64,000 nucleotides of DNA from Gammaproteobacteria bacterium. GTDB lineage: Bacteria; Pseudomonadota; Gammaproteobacteria; Pseudomonadales; Halieaceae. The notes beneath the pieces were generated by a model, which was not told the DNA's origin, searched no databases, and saw only the letters and a program-made list of their open reading frames with translations. The DNA is taken from positions 310,001 through 374,000 of the forward strand of contig JANSYN010000001.1 of the NCBI GenBank assembly GCA_024742415.1, given 5' to 3'. The translations under genes were made by a program, and so were the position numbers. Shown here piece by piece: positions 33,668-42,947 of the stretch. Numbering within the stretch: position 1 is the stretch's first letter; the number at the start of each line of letters is the position of its first letter.

Positions 33668-34438
33668 GTGGCGGCCCCCTTGCACGACGTGCAAAAAGCC
33701 ATGGCGCGCTATCTGCGCAACCCTGAACAGGAACCAGCGCCTGAGGGCATAGAACCGCGCCGGCTCAAGATCTATGAAGACCTCGTCTACAACAATATCG
33801 AGGGGTTTTTGACCAGCGGGTTTCCGGTGCTGCACAGCCTGTACTGCGCGCAGGACTGGCAGGCGCTGGTGCGCCGTTTTATGCAGGATCATCGCTGTCA
33901 CTCACCCTATTTCCTTGAAATCAGCCAGGAATTCCTGCAGTTCCTGATGGAAGATCATCAACCCCGTGAGTGTGATCCGCCGTTTCTGACAGCGCTGGCT
34001 CACTACGAATGGGTAGAGTTGGCACTGGAAGTCTCCCAGGAAACGTTGCCCGAATCAGCTGACTTTAGCGTGATTGGCAGCGCGGTCGCGCGACTGTCGC
34101 CGTTGGCGTGGGCGCTGGCATACCAGTTTCCGGTGCATCGCATAGGGCCAGGGTTCAGGCCGCAGACAGCCGGGCAGCCCACGTACCTGCTGGTGTATCG
34201 CGCCGCTGATTTCAGTGTCAAGTTTGTTGAGCTCAATGCACCCACGGCGCGACTGCTGGAACTGCTGCGCGACAATCAGCACAGCACGGTGGATGCGCTC
34301 CTGGCGGTTTTAGCCGGCGAGTTGGGCACCAGCGTCGAGGCGATTGCCGCTTTCGCCCACGAACAACTGTTGCAATGGCTGCGCGATGGCGTGTTGTGGA
34401 TTGCCGCTGACACACAGGCACCGGTCAGTCGTTCGTAA
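33668..34438 (+). CDS. hvfC: DUF2063 partner protein of the MNIO enzyme
   Basis: A 256-residue protein. The N-terminal DUF2063 helical domain has PLHDVQKAMARYLR, RRLKIYEDLVYNNIEGFLTSGFPVLHSL and SPYFLEISQEFLQFL. The C-terminal domain shows TYLLVYRAADFSVKFVELNAPTARLLELL. These proteins bind the precursor and present it to the DUF692 enzyme. Start is GTG 33668, 3 bp after the hvfB stop. The usual DoxX-like fourth gene of such cassettes is absent; an mlaA gene follows. Confidence 0.88.
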   Translation: MAAPLHDVQKAMARYLRNPEQEPAPEGIEPRRLKIYEDLVYNNIEGFLTSGFPVLHSLYCAQDWQALVRRFMQDHRCHSPYFLEISQEFLQFLMEDHQPRECDPPFLTALAHYEWVELALEVSQETLPESADFSVIGSAVARLSPLAWALAYQFPVHRIGPGFRPQTAGQPTYLLVYRAADFSVKFVELNAPTARLLELLRDNQHSTVDALLAVLAGELGTSVEAIAAFAHEQLLQWLRDGVLWIAADTQAPVSRS

Positions 34439-34448
34439 TCCCTTCAGG

Positions 34449-34466
34449 GGCGGGTTGTGACCCGCC
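34449..34466. other. Perfect hairpin between hvfC and mlaA
   Basis: GGCGGGT / ACCCGCC, 7-bp perfect stem with a TGTG loop. It is followed by AAAA, not T, on the plus strand and has no T-run after it on the minus strand, so it is not a normal terminator; RNA processing or a protein site are possible. Confidence 0.5.
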
Positions 34467-34543
34467 AAAAGTAGGGCGGTAGTAGTTGAATGCGCGCAGT
34501 CACGCCAGTAACATGCCTCTTCCCATCGCGTGCGGATCAGACG

Positions 34544-35317
34544 ATGCCAGCGTTACGTCTTTACCTCTTGCTTGTGCTTCTGTTCACATCGGCGTCTGCT
34601 GTGGCCCAGTCTGACGAGGCCTTCGCGTTCGCGTCCGACTCTGGTGCGATTGCAGTGGTCGAGCCGGCTGAGAATCCGGACCCCTGGGAGCCGATGAACC
34701 GCAAGGTCTTCGCGTTCAACGAGGCGCTGGATGCCTATTTTCTGCGCCCGGTTGCTAAGGGCTATCGCTTTGTCACCCCTGACCCTGTTGAGCTGGGTGT
34801 CACCAACTTCATCAGCAACATTTATGAGTTCAATACGATCCTGAATTCCATACTTCAGGGGCGGCCGGGCAATGCGTTTGACAGCCTCGGCAGGCTCACC
34901 ATCAATTCGACCGTTGGGCTGTTGGGTTTTTTTGATGTGGCTTCGGCCATTGGCGTACCGCATGTGCCGGCAGATTTTGGCCAAACCCTGCACACCTGGG
35001 GTGCGGATGCCGGCCCGTTTTTGATGGTGCCGGTGGCGGGGCCACGCACGCTGCGCAGTGGCGCAGGCCTGGTGGTGGACAGCTTTACCGCGCTGCCGTC
35101 GCTCTCGGGTGAGAATCTTTTCAACTGGACTTTCCTGGGAATAGAGGCTGTTGATGTGCGCGCGCAGTTGCTCAAGGCCGATGAGCTGATCTCGGGCGAT
35201 CGGTACATTTTCCTGCGCAACGCCTATCTGCAGCGGCGTGAAACCTTTCTCAATGGCGGCGTTGTCATTGACGATTTCTCGGATTTCGAGGAAGGCGAGG
35301 AGTTTGAAGATTTTTAG
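34544..35317 (+). CDS. mlaA: MlaA (VacJ) phospholipid-transport outer-membrane component
   Basis: A 257-residue MlaA family protein that removes phospholipids from the outer leaflet. Motifs NPDPWEPMNRKVFAFNEALD, NFISNIYEFNTILNSILQG and DFGQTLHTWGADAGPFLMVP are diagnostic. Start at ATG 34544 gives a signal peptide ending SASAVAQ; there is no cysteine or lipobox, whereas E. coli MlaA is a lipoprotein, so it may be released by signal peptidase I. The C-terminus is acidic (DFSDFEEGEEFEDF). Same strand as the hvf genes, 105 bp downstream. Confidence 0.9.
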   Translation: MPALRLYLLLVLLFTSASAVAQSDEAFAFASDSGAIAVVEPAENPDPWEPMNRKVFAFNEALDAYFLRPVAKGYRFVTPDPVELGVTNFISNIYEFNTILNSILQGRPGNAFDSLGRLTINSTVGLLGFFDVASAIGVPHVPADFGQTLHTWGADAGPFLMVPVAGPRTLRSGAGLVVDSFTALPSLSGENLFNWTFLGIEAVDVRAQLLKADELISGDRYIFLRNAYLQRRETFLNGGVVIDDFSDFEEGEEFEDF

Positions 35318-35444
35318 TGCCCCGCAGCCGTTGGACGGTGATAGTAAGTTTGTAAAATCCTGCCGAAACCCTGATGCCGTCGGTTGCCTGCTCAGTCCTA
35401 TGCGCGTAACGTTCCGCTAATTGCTCCCGCCAAGCCGTTCCGCC

Positions 35445-36626
35445 ATGGAATCAAATGGAAACCTCCTGATCGTTGACGATCAACCCGACCGAGCCCAGGC
35501 GTTGGCCAGCACCCTGGTGGACGCCGGATTCCAGGTGCAGTTCGTGACAGACCCGACAAAGTCCGACTATTCGATCGGCCCCGGCAGTGATATCGACGTC
35601 ATCCTGTGCGAGTTGGATCTGGAGGGCGTATCCTGGGGCGATGCCCGCCGCTCCCTGCGAGAGATGGATGTGCAGGTGCCGGTGATTATGTTCGGTGACG
35701 TTGCCGACGAGCTGCATATCATGACGGCGCTGCGCCTGGGTGCGCACGATTTCTTTCAGCGCCCGGTGAAAGACCAGCATGCCTTGCAGCGCTCGATCCG
35801 TCGATGCGTTCGCGATCGGCAGCTGCGTCGCGAACTAGCGATTTCACGACAGCGCCTCGAGGTCACCAATGCTGAACTCAAGGGCACGGTAAAAATGCTC
35901 GAGCAGGATCAGCAGGCGGGGCGCCAGGTGCAATTGCGCATGTTGCCGGCCACACCGCTGGTGCTTGATGATTACGTGTTCAGCCACACCGTTATTCCAT
36001 CGCTCTACCTGAGCGGCGATTTCACTGATTACTTTACGGTGGGCGACAGCCATGTGACGTTTTTTATGGCAGACGTCTCCGGCCACGGCTCTTCATCGGC
36101 GTTTGCCACTGTGCTGCTGAAAAACCTGTTTGCGCGCAAGCGTTCGGACCTGCTGCGCAAGGATGACCACAGTATCCTGAGCCCTGTCGAAATGCTGCAG
36201 CAGGCCAACCAGGAACTGCTCGACCTGGGTGTTGGCAAGTTCGCCACGATGATTGTTGGCCTGCTCGACATGGAAAACAACACCTTGCGTTACAGTGTTG
36301 CCGGTCACCTTCCCCTGCCCGTGCTGGTAAGCAGTGAAGGCGCTCGCTATCTGCAGGGCGAGGGTTCTGCGGTGGGCATTGCCGAGGAAGTCGAGCTGGA
36401 GGAGCATAGCGTCGAGCTGCCGGACAGCTTTATGCTCGCGCTGTTTTCAGACGGCATTCTCGAGATTCTACCGCCCAGGGATCTGGTCGAGAAAGAGGCG
36501 TATTTTATCGATGTATTTGCGCAAACGGCCGACTCCCCCGAGCAGCTGGTCACGCACCTTGGGCTCGATCACGTGGAAACAGTGCCGGACGACATCGCCG
36601 CGCTGTTTCTCATAAAGCGAGGGTGA
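35445..36626 (+). CDS. PP2C (SpoIIE/RsbU-type) phosphatase with degenerate receiver
   Basis: A 393-residue regulator: receiver-fold domain (1-125), a helical linker, and a SpoIIE-type PP2C domain with SGDFTDYF, FFMADVSGHGSSSAF, GKFATMIVGLLD and LALFSDGILEI, with the metal aspartates present. The receiver keeps the acidic pair (Asp11-Asp12) but has Glu56 for the phospho-Asp, Gly84 for the Thr/Ser and Arg106 for the switch Lys. This resembles the HsbR/RssB-type partner-switch of pseudomonads. The STAS gene immediately downstream is the likely substrate. Start ATG 35445. Confidence 0.85.
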   Translation: MESNGNLLIVDDQPDRAQALASTLVDAGFQVQFVTDPTKSDYSIGPGSDIDVILCELDLEGVSWGDARRSLREMDVQVPVIMFGDVADELHIMTALRLGAHDFFQRPVKDQHALQRSIRRCVRDRQLRRELAISRQRLEVTNAELKGTVKMLEQDQQAGRQVQLRMLPATPLVLDDYVFSHTVIPSLYLSGDFTDYFTVGDSHVTFFMADVSGHGSSSAFATVLLKNLFARKRSDLLRKDDHSILSPVEMLQQANQELLDLGVGKFATMIVGLLDMENNTLRYSVAGHLPLPVLVSSEGARYLQGEGSAVGIAEEVELEEHSVELPDSFMLALFSDGILEILPPRDLVEKEAYFIDVFAQTADSPEQLVTHLGLDHVETVPDDIAALFLIKRG

Positions 36627-36627
36627 C

Positions 36628-37110
36628 GTGCAGGAGGGGAAAATCCTAGCAGCGAGTCAGGACGGTGCCTATGTCATTCGCCTGGTGGGCGATGTGCGAT
36701 TGACCCTGTGTACGACGATAGACGAGTATTTTGCGCGCATGTATGAAGATCCGGAATTTGCCAGCGTCTGGGTCGATCTCACTGCTGCCCAGGGCGTGGA
36801 TAGCACAACGCTGGGCATGCTTGCCAAGCTCGCGCTTGAGGTCAAAAAACGTTTTGGCTTCCGCCCGGCAATCTATGCCTGTGACCCGGGTATTCTGCGT
36901 CTACTGCAAAGTATGGCGTTTCATCGTTTATTCGAAGTGCGCAAGGAAAAGTGCGCCAACCCCGGTGAAATGGCACCCGTGCCTGCCGTTGACCGGGGCG
37001 AGGACGAACTGCGGGAAAAAGTCATCGAGGCGCATCGTGTGCTGATGGGCCTTTCTGCAGAGAATCGCGAGCGCTTCCAGGACCTGATGAACGTGTTGGA
37101 ACAGGGGTAG
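36628..37110 (+). CDS. STAS-domain anti-sigma-factor antagonist-like protein
   Basis: A 160-residue protein with a STAS domain (residues 1-100): VIRLVGDVRLTLCTTIDEYF and WVDLTAAQGVDSTTLGMLAKLA, where the GVDSTTLG serine/threonine is at the usual phosphorylation site, and a charged C-terminal helix (ELREKVIEAHRVLMGLSAENRERFQDLM). Start is GTG 36628, 1 bp past the stop of the PP2C gene. It is the probable target dephosphorylated by the PP2C protein in a partner-switching circuit. No kinase/anti-sigma gene is visible nearby. Confidence 0.82.
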   Translation: MQEGKILAASQDGAYVIRLVGDVRLTLCTTIDEYFARMYEDPEFASVWVDLTAAQGVDSTTLGMLAKLALEVKKRFGFRPAIYACDPGILRLLQSMAFHRLFEVRKEKCANPGEMAPVPAVDRGEDELREKVIEAHRVLMGLSAENRERFQDLMNVLEQG

Positions 37111-37184
37111 GGCGTTCGTGCCGTGATACCAACATCAGCACTTCGCCAGTGGCACGGTTTTACAGTGGCATGTGCTGCGCCGGC

Positions 37185-37628
37185 TCAGGCTTTCCCCGCC
37201 TCCAGCTTGCTGCGCACGTAGTCACCATGGGGCACGTAGGTCAGCTCTGCTATTTTGCGTATCAGGTGTTCTTCGTACTTATCAATGTTGCCGTCCGCGT
37301 AGGCGACCGCCCACATGGCATCAATCACTTTGAGTTTTTCAGCCGGTGTGTAGTGATCGTTGATGACACGGGTGAATTCATACAGGGAAGTGGATTCATC
37401 CACGCGCTCCGTCGCATGTTGTACCAGCTCGTCGATGTCCTGTGCGCTAAGCGCCAGTGAGTCACGCAACACCGCCTTGAGCGCTGCGACTTCTTCTGCC
37501 GCCTCGGTAAAATCCGCGCGCGCGGTTTCAACCAGCAGGGCTGCGGTAGCCAGGCGCATGAGTCTGTCCCGATCCTCGATGGGCTGTTCGCTGTTGGATT
37601 CAAAAAGAGCCTTGAGTGCGCCGATCAT
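37185..37628 (-). CDS. TerB-family protein
   Basis: A 147-residue all-helical protein. DRLMRLATAALLVETARADFTEAAEEVAALKAVL and LKVIDAMWAVAYADGNIDKYEEHLIRKIAELTYVP match the TerB/tellurite-resistance-type helical fold, with the acidic YADG-D metal-like loop. Role unproven. The ATG at 37628 overlaps the dusA stop by 4 bp (ATGA), so its translation is coupled to dusA. Confidence 0.82.
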   Translation of the reverse strand: MIGALKALFESNSEQPIEDRDRLMRLATAALLVETARADFTEAAEEVAALKAVLRDSLALSAQDIDELVQHATERVDESTSLYEFTRVINDHYTPAEKLKVIDAMWAVAYADGNIDKYEEHLIRKIAELTYVPHGDYVRSKLEAGKA

Positions 37629-38644
37629 ACGGGGGAGATCTCCTGTCGATGAGTCAGTTGGGCGGCAGCGGTGAGCTCGTCAACCAGTTGCTGTGCATGC
37701 AGTAATACCGTGCTGTTGGCGTTGGCGCGATAGGCATTTTCGCTCAGGTGCCGACGGAATTTACGCGCTCCGGGCACACCCTGGTACAAGCCCAGGATAT
37801 GCCGCGTAATGTGGTTGAGGTTGGCGCCATCGCGCATCTGCTTTTCGATGTACGGCACCAGTGCCTTGATGACATCGCCGCGGGTTGCACACGGGGCATC
37901 GCTTGCGCCATACAGTGTGGTGTCTACCTGCGCCAGCAGCCACGGGTTCTGGTAGGCCTCACGTCCAAGCATCACGCCATCCACGTGCTGCAGGTGTGTC
38001 TGGCAGTCCTGCAGGGTCTGTATGCCGCCATTGATCACGATAGTCAGGTGTGCGAAGTCTTGTTTGAGGCGGTAGACCCAGGGGTAGTTGAGCGGTGGAA
38101 TCTCGCGATTCTCCTTCGGTGACAAGCCGCTGAGCCATGCCTTGCGCGCGTGTACGATAAACACGTCACAACCGGCATCGGCAATGGTGCCGACGAAATG
38201 TGCCAGCTCGTCGTAGGATTCCATGTCATCGATACCGATGCGGTGTTTGACCGTGACCGGCAGGTCGCAGGCGTCGCGCATGGCCGCGACACCCTGCGCA
38301 ACCCGCTCCGGCTCTGCCATGAGGCAGGCGCCAAACAGGCCGGACTGCACGCGGTCGGACGGACAGCCGCAATTCAGGTTCACCTCGTCATAGCCCCACT
38401 GTTGGGCAAACGCGGCGCAGCGTGCCAGTTCCTGTGCATCACTGCCACCCAGTTGCAGCGCGACCGGGTGCTCGCAGGCGTTGTAGCGCAGGAAGCGTTC
38501 GGTGTCGCCATGAATGAGCGCGCCGGTCGTCACCATTTCGGTGTAGAGCAACGCCTGGCGCGTGAGCAGGCGCCAGAAGTAACGGCAATGGCGGTCAGAC
38601 CAGTCCATCATCGGGGCGATAGCGAATGTTCGGTTCAGGCTCAA
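37625..38644 (-). CDS. dusA: tRNA-dihydrouridine synthase A
   Basis: A 339-residue flavoenzyme reducing uridines 20/20a in the D-loop of tRNA. FAIAPMMDWSDRHCRYFWRLLTRQ, VALQLGGSDAQELARCA, EVNLNCGCPSDRVQSGLFGACLM with the catalytic Cys, and KHRIGIDD are signature motifs. The only in-frame start is TTG 38644; no ATG lies upstream before a stop, and the family N-terminus requires this start. It overlaps the terB-like gene. Confidence 0.95.
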   Translation of the reverse strand: MSLNRTFAIAPMMDWSDRHCRYFWRLLTRQALLYTEMVTTGALIHGDTERFLRYNACEHPVALQLGGSDAQELARCAAFAQQWGYDEVNLNCGCPSDRVQSGLFGACLMAEPERVAQGVAAMRDACDLPVTVKHRIGIDDMESYDELAHFVGTIADAGCDVFIVHARKAWLSGLSPKENREIPPLNYPWVYRLKQDFAHLTIVINGGIQTLQDCQTHLQHVDGVMLGREAYQNPWLLAQVDTTLYGASDAPCATRGDVIKALVPYIEKQMRDGANLNHITRHILGLYQGVPGARKFRRHLSENAYRANANSTVLLHAQQLVDELTAAAQLTHRQEISPV

Positions 38645-39003
38645 GGGTGATGTCTTTGTCGCTGGAGGTAGCCTGCATCAACGCATGCAGCATCACGTCA
38701 ACAGGGGTGAGCACGCAGTTTATCAACGCGAGACTTTCGCCCGCAAGCGGAGACTGTTTGTCACCGGTGCACTGGTGTGGCTATGGGAAAGAACAGTTTC
38801 CCTTAGGGCAGTAATGCGTGCATGGCTGTGCAATCCAGCAAAATGCTATGATCGGGCGCAGGGTGACGCGCCGCCCGTAACGAACTGCCCGGGCAGCCCG
38901 GCGTGACCGTCTTTCGTGCTACAGCACTTGCAATGGGCCCGTCCATTTTTTGACGAGGCGCAACCTGCACGCTGTGGTGAAGCAGGTGCAGCGGAGAGTA
39001 GCG
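38645..39003. other. 359-bp divergent gap with extended -10 and inverted repeat
   Basis: Divergent region between dusA and the acyl-CoA dehydrogenase gene. It holds GGGAAA-GAACAG-TTTCCC (38785-38802), an inverted repeat, and TGCTATGAT (38844-38852), an extended -10 on the plus strand. The frame at 38950 runs into the dehydrogenase but lacks support as a start. No other gene seen. Confidence 0.45.
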
Positions 39004-40194
39004 ATGAGCGAGACAGCGACACAATGGGGAGCCTTCGACTGGCAGGATCCTTTCCTGCTGGAGCAGCAGCTATCGGAGGAAGAGCGCAGCGTTCGAGACG
39101 CCGCGCGTGCCTATGCCCAGTCAACACTCGCGCCCAGGGTGCGTGATGCGTTTCGCAACGAACAGACCGACCCCACGATTTTTCGCGAGATGGGCGAACT
39201 GGGGCTGCTCGGTGCGACCCTTTCGGGTTACGGCTGCCCGGGCGTGAACTACGTGAGCTATGGTTTGATCGCTCGGGAAGTAGAGCGCGTCGACTCTGGC
39301 TATCGCTCCATGCTCAGCGTGCAATCGAGTCTGGTGATGTACCCGATCTACGCGTTTGGCACGCAGGCTCAACGTGAAAAGTATCTCCCGCAGCTGGCCA
39401 GCGGCCACTGGATCGGCTGCTTTGGCTTGACCGAGCCCGACCACGGCTCTGACCCTGGCGGCATGACAACCCGTGCCAGGAGCGTGGAGGGCGGTTATTC
39501 GATCAGCGGCGCCAAGATGTGGATATCAAACGCGCCGATCGCCGATGTCTTTGTGGTTTGGGCGAAGGGCGACGATGGCCGCGTGCGGGGATTTATCCTG
39601 GACAAGGGCATGCAGGGCCTCAGCGCCCCCAAAATTGAGGGCAAGCTGTCGCTGCGCGCCAGCGTAACGGGCGAGATCGTGATGGACAACGTGTTTGTGC
39701 CGCAGGAGAACCTGCTGCCGGACGCAGAAGGTTTGAAAGCGCCGATGGCGTGCCTGAACGTGGCGCGCTACGGTATTTCCTGGGGCGTGCTCGGCGCGGC
39801 GGAAACCTGCTGGCACACCGCACGGCAATACGCACTGGAGCGCTCGCAGTTTGGTCGGCCGCTGGCCGCCAACCAGCTGATTCAGAAAAAACTGGCCGAC
39901 ATGCAAACCGAGATCAGCCTGGCACTGCAGGGCTGCCTGCAGGCAGGCCGCCTGAAAGAGCAGGATAAACTTGCCCCGGAGTTGATTTCACTGCTCAAGC
40001 GCAATTCCTGTGGCAAGGCGCTGGACGTAGCCCGCATGGCGCGTGACATGCTGGGCGGTAATGGTATTTCTGATGAGTACCCGGTTTTCCGCCATATGTG
40101 TAACCTGGAAACCGTCAATACCTATGAAGGCACGCACGACGTTCACGCGTTGATACTCGGTCGTGCCCAGACGGGCATCGCCGCCTTCAGCTAG
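39004..40194 (+). CDS. gcdH: Acyl-CoA dehydrogenase, glutaryl-CoA dehydrogenase type
   Basis: A 396-residue flavoenzyme close to glutaryl-CoA dehydrogenase, which oxidises and decarboxylates glutaryl-CoA to crotonyl-CoA in lysine and aromatic breakdown. [58 protein letters not shown] and the tail [26 protein letters not shown] (Glu in the YEGT loop) match the group. Start ATG 39004. Symbol is by family resemblance; lone on its strand. Confidence 0.85.
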   Translation: MSETATQWGAFDWQDPFLLEQQLSEEERSVRDAARAYAQSTLAPRVRDAFRNEQTDPTIFREMGELGLLGATLSGYGCPGVNYVSYGLIAREVERVDSGYRSMLSVQSSLVMYPIYAFGTQAQREKYLPQLASGHWIGCFGLTEPDHGSDPGGMTTRARSVEGGYSISGAKMWISNAPIADVFVVWAKGDDGRVRGFILDKGMQGLSAPKIEGKLSLRASVTGEIVMDNVFVPQENLLPDAEGLKAPMACLNVARYGISWGVLGAAETCWHTARQYALERSQFGRPLAANQLIQKKLADMQTEISLALQGCLQAGRLKEQDKLAPELISLLKRNSCGKALDVARMARDMLGGNGISDEYPVFRHMCNLETVNTYEGTHDVHALILGRAQTGIAAFS

Positions 40195-40203
40195 GGCAAC
40201 GAT

Positions 40204-40782
40204 TCAGGCCGTGGCGGACTGCGCGCGGTAAGACTGCCGCCAGCGGACAAAACCCACTACCGACAGCACGCTGTAGATGCCGATCAGCACGGCGTAGATA
40301 TCCAGATCCCTGTCGTGGTAGAGCCAGATCGTGGCAAGGTTGATCAGGAACCAGTAAATCCAGGTTTCCAGGACCTTGGCGATTTGCAGGTACGTTGCCA
40401 GAAAACTGAACACGGTCGTGGTCGCGTCGAAGAACGGGCGCTGTGCGTCAGTGAATGCCGATGTAGTGAAACCCAGGCCCATGGCTAGCAGTACTGCAAC
40501 TGCAATGCTGCGCAGGTGCGCGCGCAGTGCCCAGCGGATGACGGGGTTGTCTGCTTGTTCTTCACGCCGGTGCCAGCGCAGCCATCCCCACAGGCCCATC
40601 ACCGCATAAAACACGTACAGTACAGACTCAGAATACAGGCGTGCATCCAGGAACAGGTACACACTCAATAGGCTGCCTATGATGCCAAAGGGCCAGCAGA
40701 TGATGTTTTCACGTATCATGAAAATGATATAAATAAGCCCTGCCAGCGTGGCGAGAATTTCGATGGTCAGTGCAAGCGTCAT
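40204..40782 (-). CDS. pnuC: Nicotinamide riboside transporter PnuC
   Basis: A 192-residue inner-membrane protein with about seven helices: LTIEILATLAGLIYIIFMIRENIICWPFGIIG, LYVFYAVMGLWGWLRW, FLATYLQIAKVLETWIYWFLIN. The last blocks (LQIAKVLETWIYW) are typical of PnuC, which takes up nicotinamide riboside for NAD synthesis. ATG 40782 is where family similarity begins; the open frame extends to a GTG at 40953, adding a hydrophobic stretch. Either could be right. Convergent with gcdH. Confidence 0.85.
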   Translation of the reverse strand: MTLALTIEILATLAGLIYIIFMIRENIICWPFGIIGSLLSVYLFLDARLYSESVLYVFYAVMGLWGWLRWHRREEQADNPVIRWALRAHLRSIAVAVLLAMGLGFTTSAFTDAQRPFFDATTTVFSFLATYLQIAKVLETWIYWFLINLATIWLYHDRDLDIYAVLIGIYSVLSVVGFVRWRQSYRAQSATA

Positions 40783-41035
40783 GGTAGGCAGGGTTTCTGT
40801 GAATGCGTCGATGGATGGCGTGCGACCGGGGGCAGCTTGCATCAACCTTGTCCAGGTTTGCGCAAACTGCAGCCGATGCCACACAAGCCGGAGCGCACAA
40901 TAGCAAAGTAACGGTAAGAGTATATGTCCGGCAAGGACATAAACCCAGCCCACACAGTTGATACGTGCGCGCAGTGGGTTGTGTTTGCGCCGTTCGCGGC
41001 AGTGGCACTGCCAGCATCAGCGGGGAGGCAGCACC

Positions 41036-41371
41036 GTGCATTTTATTTTTGAAGTTCACCTCAAGCCCGGGTACACCGCGCAGCAATATGCCAACGCATG
41101 GCTGCAGGCCAGCCAGATCATCCAGCGGGCACCCGGTGCCATGGGTACGCGCCTGCACCGGAAAATCGGCGATCCCGACACTCTGCTCGCCATTGCAACC
41201 TGGCAGAGTAAAGCCCTCCGTGATGCGATGGAGGGCTCACCGGCCGAGGAAGTGGTTGCCATTATCGCCAGCCAGGCCCCGTTTGTGGATATTCACCTGA
41301 TTGGCGAGTACGAGTCGCCCGAGTGGTCGGTGATTCCTCCCGGGCAGCAATCGCCGCCGGGCTGGGGGTGA
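41036..41371 (+). CDS. Small dimeric alpha/beta-barrel (ABM-like) protein
   Basis: A 111-residue protein. HFIFEVHLKPGYTAQQYANAWLQASQIIQRAPGAMGTRLHRKI and LLAIATWQSKALRDAME follow the antibiotic-biosynthesis-monooxygenase-like ferredoxin barrel pattern. Start GTG 41036 with GGGGAGG upstream. Function unknown. It lies divergent from pnuC and just before the gltX promoter. Confidence 0.65.
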   Translation: MHFIFEVHLKPGYTAQQYANAWLQASQIIQRAPGAMGTRLHRKIGDPDTLLAIATWQSKALRDAMEGSPAEEVVAIIASQAPFVDIHLIGEYESPEWSVIPPGQQSPPGWG

Positions 41372-41392
41372 ACACCACGCGCGCGGCTTTCG

Positions 41393-41421
41393 TTGGGTTT
41401 GTTGCCGACACGCCTTATAAT
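41393..41421 (+). promoter_or_regulatory. Probable sigma70 promoter of gltX
   Basis: TTGGGT (41393-41398), 17 bp, TATAAT (41416-41421), 33 bp upstream of the gltX start. The -10 is a perfect consensus match. Confidence 0.6.
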
Positions 41422-41453
41422 CGCCGCTTCTTCACTTTACCTGCCAGGATTCC

Positions 41454-42944
41454 ATGACCGTTCGCACACGTGTAGCACCTTCACCGACGGGCGATCCGCA
41501 TGTCGGTACCGCCTATATAGCGTTGTTCAACCTGTGCTTCGCACGCGCCCATGGCGGACAGTTCCTGCTGCGCATCGAAGATACCGACCAGGTGCGCAGC
41601 ACCGGTGAATCCGAGGCGGCAATCCTGCAATCACTGCGCTGGCTCGGGCTGGAGTGGGACGAGGGCCCCGACGTGGGCGGGCCCTGTGGCCCGTATCGGC
41701 AAAGCGAGCGCATGGACCTGTATCGGCAATATGCCGAGCAGCTGGTGGCACAGGGCGACGCGTTTATCTGTTACCGCACAGCGCAGGAGCTGGATGCCCT
41801 GCGCGAGGCGCGGCGTGAGGCGGGCAGTGGCACGGCATTAAAGCCCTCTGACCTGCACCTGGACGACGCCGAGGTCGGCAGGCGCAAGGCCGCCGGTGAC
41901 CCCTACGTGATTCGCATGATAGTGCCGGAAGACGCCGGCAGCTGTACGATTGACGATATGCTGCGCGGCACTATCGAACTGGACTGGGGCATGGTGGACG
42001 CTCAGATACTGCTGAAGTCCGACGGCATGCCAACCTATCACCTGGCCAACGTGGTGGATGACCACCTGATGGGCATCACACACGTGTTGCGCGGCGAAGA
42101 GTGGATTAACTCGGCGCCCAAGCACAAACTGCTCTACGGCTATTTCGGTTGGGAGATGCCACAGCTGTGTCACCTGCCGCTGTTACGCAACCCGGACAAG
42201 TCCAAGTTAAGCAAGCGCAAGAATCCCACCAGCATCCTGTACTACGAGCGCATGGGGTTTTTGCCCGAGGCACTGCTGAACTACCTCGGGCGTATGGGTT
42301 GGTCCATGCCCGATGAGCGCGAAAAATTTTCGCTGGCGCAAATGCTGGAACATTTCGACATCCAGCGGGTGTCTTTGGGCGGACCGATCTTTGACGTGGA
42401 CAAGCTCAAGTGGCTCAATGGCCTGTGGATTCGCGAGGACCTCAACGAGCAGGAATTGGCCGACCGCCTGCAGGCGTGGGCCCTGAATCGGGAGAACTTA
42501 ATGGCCGTGCTGCCCCATGCCCAGAAACGCATGGAGACCCTCAGCGATTTTGCGCCGCTGACAAACTTCCTGGTTGCCGGCGAACTGCCGCTGGCCGCGG
42601 AAGACTTTGCTGGCCTCAAGGCCGAGCACGATGACGTCATACAATCCCTGCAGTTTGCGCTGTGGCGGTTGGAAGAACTGCGCAACTGGTCACGCGATGC
42701 TGTGTGGGATGAACTGAAAGCCCTGGCGGATGCGCAGGGCGTTAAAATCAAGGACTTTCTGGCACCGCTGTTCATCGCTATCGCCGGGACGTCAGCCTCG
42801 TTTTCGGTGGTCGATTCGATGGCGCTGCTGGGCCCCGACATGACGCGCGCCAGAATTCGCCGCGCCGTTGACGTGCTAGGTGGCGTGTCGAAGAAATCCG
42901 CGAAGAAACTCGAAAAAGCCTACCGCGCGCTGGGCCAGGAGTAG
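41454..42944 (+). CDS. gltX: Glutamyl-tRNA synthetase
   Basis: A 496-residue class I aminoacyl-tRNA synthetase. The HIGH-type motif is [14 protein letters not shown], the KMSKS-type is [12 protein letters not shown], and [17 protein letters not shown] is the family block. It charges tRNA-Glu. Whether it is discriminating cannot be read here. The start ATG 41454 follows a consensus -10 promoter. Followed after 3 bp by the tandem GST gene. Confidence 0.97.
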   Translation: MTVRTRVAPSPTGDPHVGTAYIALFNLCFARAHGGQFLLRIEDTDQVRSTGESEAAILQSLRWLGLEWDEGPDVGGPCGPYRQSERMDLYRQYAEQLVAQGDAFICYRTAQELDALREARREAGSGTALKPSDLHLDDAEVGRRKAAGDPYVIRMIVPEDAGSCTIDDMLRGTIELDWGMVDAQILLKSDGMPTYHLANVVDDHLMGITHVLRGEEWINSAPKHKLLYGYFGWEMPQLCHLPLLRNPDKSKLSKRKNPTSILYYERMGFLPEALLNYLGRMGWSMPDEREKFSLAQMLEHFDIQRVSLGGPIFDVDKLKWLNGLWIREDLNEQELADRLQAWALNRENLMAVLPHAQKRMETLSDFAPLTNFLVAGELPLAAEDFAGLKAEHDDVIQSLQFALWRLEELRNWSRDAVWDELKALADAQGVKIKDFLAPLFIAIAGTSASFSVVDSMALLGPDMTRARIRRAVDVLGGVSKKSAKKLEKAYRALGQE

Positions 42945-42947
42945 ACT

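Noticed and set aside
34449-34466. Hairpin after hvfC as an intrinsic terminator
   Set aside because: No T-run follows on either strand.
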